64,000 bases of DNA from VRUE01 sp963805475 (GTDB lineage Bacteria > Actinomycetota > Thermoleophilia > Solirubrobacterales > 70-9). Positions 61,653-64,000 of the stretch are shown in pieces. Below the pieces are notes generated by a model. It did not search any database, was not told where the DNA came from, and saw nothing but the letters and a program-made list of their open reading frames with translations. The position numbers and the translations under genes were made by a program. How positions within the stretch are numbered: position 1 is the first letter of the stretch; every line of letters starts with the position of its first letter. The DNA is taken from assembly GCA_963805475.1 (NCBI GenBank), contig CAWDUO010000002.1:222433-286432 (forward strand). The letters run 5' to 3'.

Positions 61653-62660
61653 GTGAAAATTCTTGCTATCGAGACCTCCTGCGACGACACCTGCGCCGCG
61701 GTGGTCGACGGCGCCGAGATCCTCTCCAACGTGATCTCCTCGCAGGACGAGGCGCACGCGAAGTTCGGCGGGATCGTCCCCGAGGTGGCGTCGCGCCACC
61801 ATCTCGAGCTGGCGGTTCCGGTGGTGGAATCCGCGTTGGAGGAGGCGGGGGCCTCTCTTGGCGAGGTGGATGCCGTGGCGGTGACGGCGGGGCCGGGCCT
61901 GATCGGCGCTCTGCTGGTCGGATTGAGCACGGCGAAGGCGATCGCGGCGCCGCGGCGGCTGCCGCTGATCCCGGTCGACCACCTGCAGGGCCACGTCGCC
62001 GCCAACTTCCTCGCGCCGGAGCCGCTCGAGCCGCCCTTCCTCTGCCTCGTCGCGAGCGGCGGCCACACGCTGCTCGCCGGCGTGCGCGACCACGCCTCCT
62101 ACGAGCTGCTCGGCCAGACGCTCGACGACGCCGCCGGCGAGGCTTTCGACAAGGTCGCCCGCCTGCTCGGCCTCGGCTTCCCGGGCGGCCCGGCGCTGCA
62201 GCGGCTGGCCGAGGACGGCGATCCCGAGGCCTTCGACCTGCCGGTGGCGATGGCGCGCGACCCCGGCCTCGACTTCAGCTTCAGCGGCCTGAAGACGGCG
62301 CTGGTCTACCTCTGCCGCGACCTCGGCCCCGAGGGCGTCGCCGAGCGCCGCGCCGACCTCGCGGCGAGCTTCCAGGCGGCGGCGGTCGGCCAGCTGACCG
62401 CGAAGCTGCGGCGGGCGCTGGCGGGCGGCGAGTGGGGGGCGGTCGCGCTCGGCGGCGGCGTCGCCGCCAACGGCCCCCTGCGCGAGGCGGTCGCCGTCCT
62501 CTGCGAGGAGCGCGGCCTGCGGCTGAAGCTGGTGCCGCTGCGCCTCTGCACCGACAACGCGGCGATGATCGCCTCCGCCGCCCGCTTCGCCCCGGCGCTG
62601 CCCTACCCCGACTATCTCGCCTACGACGCCTTCGCCAGCTCGCCGCCGGTGCCCGCGTGA
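61653..62660 (+). CDS. tsaD: tRNA N6-adenosine threonylcarbamoyltransferase
   Basis: About 335 aa. GTG 61653 gives the normal start V-K-I-L-A-I-E-T-S-C-D-D-T; GTG 61629 would add eight residues. ASRHHLEL and VDHLQGH provide metal-binding His residues; SGGHTLL, GEAFDKVARLLGLGFPGGP and FSFSGLKTA are family signatures. Transfers threonylcarbamoyl to A37 of ANN-decoding tRNAs with TsaB and TsaE. Confidence 0.95.
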   Translation: MKILAIETSCDDTCAAVVDGAEILSNVISSQDEAHAKFGGIVPEVASRHHLELAVPVVESALEEAGASLGEVDAVAVTAGPGLIGALLVGLSTAKAIAAPRRLPLIPVDHLQGHVAANFLAPEPLEPPFLCLVASGGHTLLAGVRDHASYELLGQTLDDAAGEAFDKVARLLGLGFPGGPALQRLAEDGDPEAFDLPVAMARDPGLDFSFSGLKTALVYLCRDLGPEGVAERRADLAASFQAAAVGQLTAKLRRALAGGEWGAVALGGGVAANGPLREAVAVLCEERGLRLKLVPLRLCTDNAAMIASAARFAPALPYPDYLAYDAFASSPPVPA

Positions 62661-62911
62661 GCGCGCAGCTCGTCCTTTACTCGAGACCCGGCTGCCATCT
62701 CTGCGAGCAGGCGCTGGAGGAGCTGGTCGCCCTGCACGAGGAGGGCTACCGCTTCGAGCTGCACGAGGTCGACATCGAGAGCGACGAGGGCCTGCTGCGG
62801 CGGATGCTCGAGCGCATCCCGGTGCTCGAGTGCAACGGCGAGGTCGTCTCCGAGCTGATCCTCGACCAAACCTCCGTTCGGGCTTTGCTCGATACTGTGG
62901 GATCCCGATGA
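62657..62911 (+). CDS. Glutaredoxin-like protein
   Basis: 84 aa, thioredoxin fold with LYSRPGCHLCEQAL (C-x-x-C redox site) and the cis-Pro segment ERIPVLECNGEVV. DUF836/glutaredoxin-like proteins of this size often adjoin rex. GTG start overlapping the tsaD stop; its own stop overlaps rex. Likely a small thiol-disulfide oxidoreductase. Confidence 0.88.
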   Translation: MSAQLVLYSRPGCHLCEQALEELVALHEEGYRFELHEVDIESDEGLLRRMLERIPVLECNGEVVSELILDQTSVRALLDTVGSR

Positions 62912-63579
62912 TCGACCCGGCGGTGGAGGATCTCGACGTGGCAGGCGGCCAGCTCGGCGACGGCGAGCGCCTCTCGCTCGGCGTCGCGGCGCGCCTCTCC
63001 CGCTACCTGCAGGTCCTGACCCAGGCCCGCAAGATGGGCCGCGAGACGATCTCCTCGCAGGAACTCTCCGAATACACGCACATCAACCCGACGCAGATCC
63101 GCCGCGACCTCTCCGGCTTCGGCAAGTTCGGCAAGCGCGGCGTCGGCTACAACGTCGAGTCGCTGGTCGGGGAGATCCGCAAGATCCTGCGCACCTCTGG
63201 CCAGCACAACATCGCCCTGTTCGGCGCCGGCAACCTGGGCCAGGCGATCGCCAGCTCCGACATCTTCGCCGACCACGGCTTCGAGGTCGTCGCGATGTTC
63301 GACATCGACCCGGGCGTCGTCGGCAGGCAGGTCGGCAAGCTCGAGGTGCTCGACTTCGCCCAGCTCGAGAGCGTCGTCGCCGAGCAGGAGATCGTCGTCG
63401 GCGTGCTCGCCGTGCCCGCCGCCGCCGCCCAGGCCGTCGCCGACCGCCTGGTCGAGGCCGGGGTGAGGATCATCTTCAACTACTCCGAGCAGCTGCTCCA
63501 GGTGCCGCCGGAAGTGACGGTGCACACCTCCAGCCCCGCCGTCGACCTGCTCTACGCGCTGTACTTCTACTTGACCTGA
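62908..63579 (+). CDS. rex: Redox-sensing transcriptional repressor Rex
   Basis: 223 aa. N-terminal winged helix: ARLSRYLQVLTQARKMGRET and SSQELSEYTHINPTQIRRDL. GKFGKRGVGYNVESL follows, then a Rossmann NAD(H) domain ALFGAGNLGQAIAS and MFDIDPGVVG, and a C-terminal swapped helix (SPAVDLLYALYFYLT). Represses respiratory genes when NADH/NAD+ is low. No palindromic Rex operator is visible upstream; the gene is coupled to the glutaredoxin gene. Confidence 0.95.
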   Translation: MIDPAVEDLDVAGGQLGDGERLSLGVAARLSRYLQVLTQARKMGRETISSQELSEYTHINPTQIRRDLSGFGKFGKRGVGYNVESLVGEIRKILRTSGQHNIALFGAGNLGQAIASSDIFADHGFEVVAMFDIDPGVVGRQVGKLEVLDFAQLESVVAEQEIVVGVLAVPAAAAQAVADRLVEAGVRIIFNYSEQLLQVPPEVTVHTSSPAVDLLYALYFYLT

Positions 63580-63584
63580 GGACC

Positions 63585-64000
63585 ATGCCCCTGGACCTCG
63601 ACCTGGCTCGGGAGCGGTTCGAGTCCTCGACCGACTTCACGATCGGACTGGAGGAGGAGTTCGCGATCCTCGACCCGGCGACGCTGGAGCTCGAGCACCG
63701 CTTCGAGGACGTCTACGCCGCCTGCCAGCGCGACGAGCTGCTGGCCGGCTCGGCCGCGGGCGAGCTGATCGCCTCGGAGATCGAGATCCGCTCCGGCCGC
63801 GCCACCGACTTCGCAGCGGCGATGGAGGCGCAGCGCGAGCGGCGCCGGCGGCTGTTCGAGCTGGTCGAAGGCATGGGCCTGGGCCTGGCGGCGATGGGCA
63901 CCCATCCCTGGGCCGGCTACCTCGACCAGCGGATCATCGACACCCCCCACTACAAGCAATACGTAACTGAAACGTCGAAGAAGGAGACGTACACAACATG
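63585..64000 (+). CDS. Glutamate-cysteine ligase family 2 (YbdK-like), truncated
   Basis: The first ~123 codons show FTIGLEEEFAILDPATLELE, ASEIEIRSGRATDFAAAM and MGTHPWAGYLDQRIIDTPHY, matching carboxylate-amine ligases of the YbdK/GCS2 family (weak glutamate-cysteine ligase). Genuine family sequence ends about 63954; the following bases are adapter-like and do not continue the protein. Start ATG 63585, 5 nt after rex. Confidence 0.87.
   Translation, partial: MPLDLDLARERFESSTDFTIGLEEEFAILDPATLELEHRFEDVYAACQRDELLAGSAAGELIASEIEIRSGRATDFAAAMEAQRERRRRLFELVEGMGLGLAAMGTHPWAGYLDQRIIDTPHYKQYVTETSKKETYTT
63955..64000 (+). other. Probable Oxford Nanopore adapter sequence
   Basis: AGCAATACGTAACTGAA (63955-63971) matches, as complement, the end of the standard ligation adapter. 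CGAAG and TACA...CAT of the same adapter follow with extra bases. GC content drops sharply from the flanking gene, and the YbdK reading breaks exactly here. I treat these bases as non-biological. Confidence 0.85.

Overview
The window is about 64 kb of very GC-rich DNA with strong G/C third-position bias, short intergenic gaps and many 4-base start/stop overlaps. It looks like an actinobacterium, most likely class Thermoleophilia (Solirubrobacterales or a relative). Pointers are coenzyme F420 biosynthesis, a meso-diaminopimelate-type MurE, a secreted protein family I associate with that class (25680-26408), and a B12 locus with bacterial relatives of transcobalamin. Class-level placement is inference.

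Layout. 1-2.4 kb: F420 genes (npdG, cofD, cofC, start of cofE) on the minus strand. 2.4-9.9 kb: SDR, HMG-CoA lyase, acyl-CoA carboxylase beta subunit, an ABC exporter, acetoacetyl-CoA synthetase and an MBL hydrolase, a plausible leucine/ketone-body set. 9.9-18.9 kb: seven tRNAs scattered among vapBC, a cupin, hydrolases, an RDD membrane protein, a secreted protease and a metallophosphoesterase. 19-26.4 kb: lipid, epimerase and stress-type genes, a second secreted protease and a Thermoleophilia-type secreted protein. 26.5-32.9 kb: a cobalamin-riboswitch operon with two DUF4430 proteins, EcfT, two EcfA ATPases and an EcfS joined to an alpha/alpha-barrel surface protein. 32.9-40.9 kb: glpD, a Rho_N-SnoaL fusion, a PHP phosphatase, a PfkB kinase, a DUF192-TreT ORF and a two-component system. 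41-44.3 kb: part of a Tad/Flp pilus cluster (cpaB, cpaF, tadB, tadC). 44.3-52.1 kb: a shortened dcw cluster (mraZ, rsmH, ftsL, ftsI, murE, murF, mraY). 52.1-64 kb: SOS-boxed uvrA, a ROK sugar kinase, an acyltransferase, panC-panD-panB, uracil-DNA glycosylase, tsaE-tsaB-rimI-tsaD (t6A), glutaredoxin, rex and the start of a glutamate-cysteine ligase.

Three things stand out. First, small palindromic elements are scattered through the window. One family (TTCCGCTGTTCCTT ... AAGGAACAGCGGAA) has four copies. Others lie inside coding sequence: two are 51-bp (17-codon) insertions flanked by direct repeats in ecfT and ecfA1, one is in murF and two are in the DUF4430 lipoprotein. They resemble protein-coding palindromic elements such as those of Rickettsia. 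Second, the B12 operon combines an AdoCbl riboswitch, ECF transporter parts and homologues of both halves of animal transcobalamin/intrinsic factor. This suggests surface capture of B12 ahead of ECF import. Third, at least 19 genes have a TANNNT -10 box only 4-10 nt before the start codon, so leaderless transcription looks common; two divergent pairs share the same 10-mer CAGTCTATGC.

Data quality: many genes, including the conserved uvrA, carry single-base frameshifts. The last ~46 bases match the Oxford Nanopore ligation adapter, so most frameshifts are probably residual long-read indels. Broken genes are therefore described as frameshifted CDSs rather than pseudogenes.
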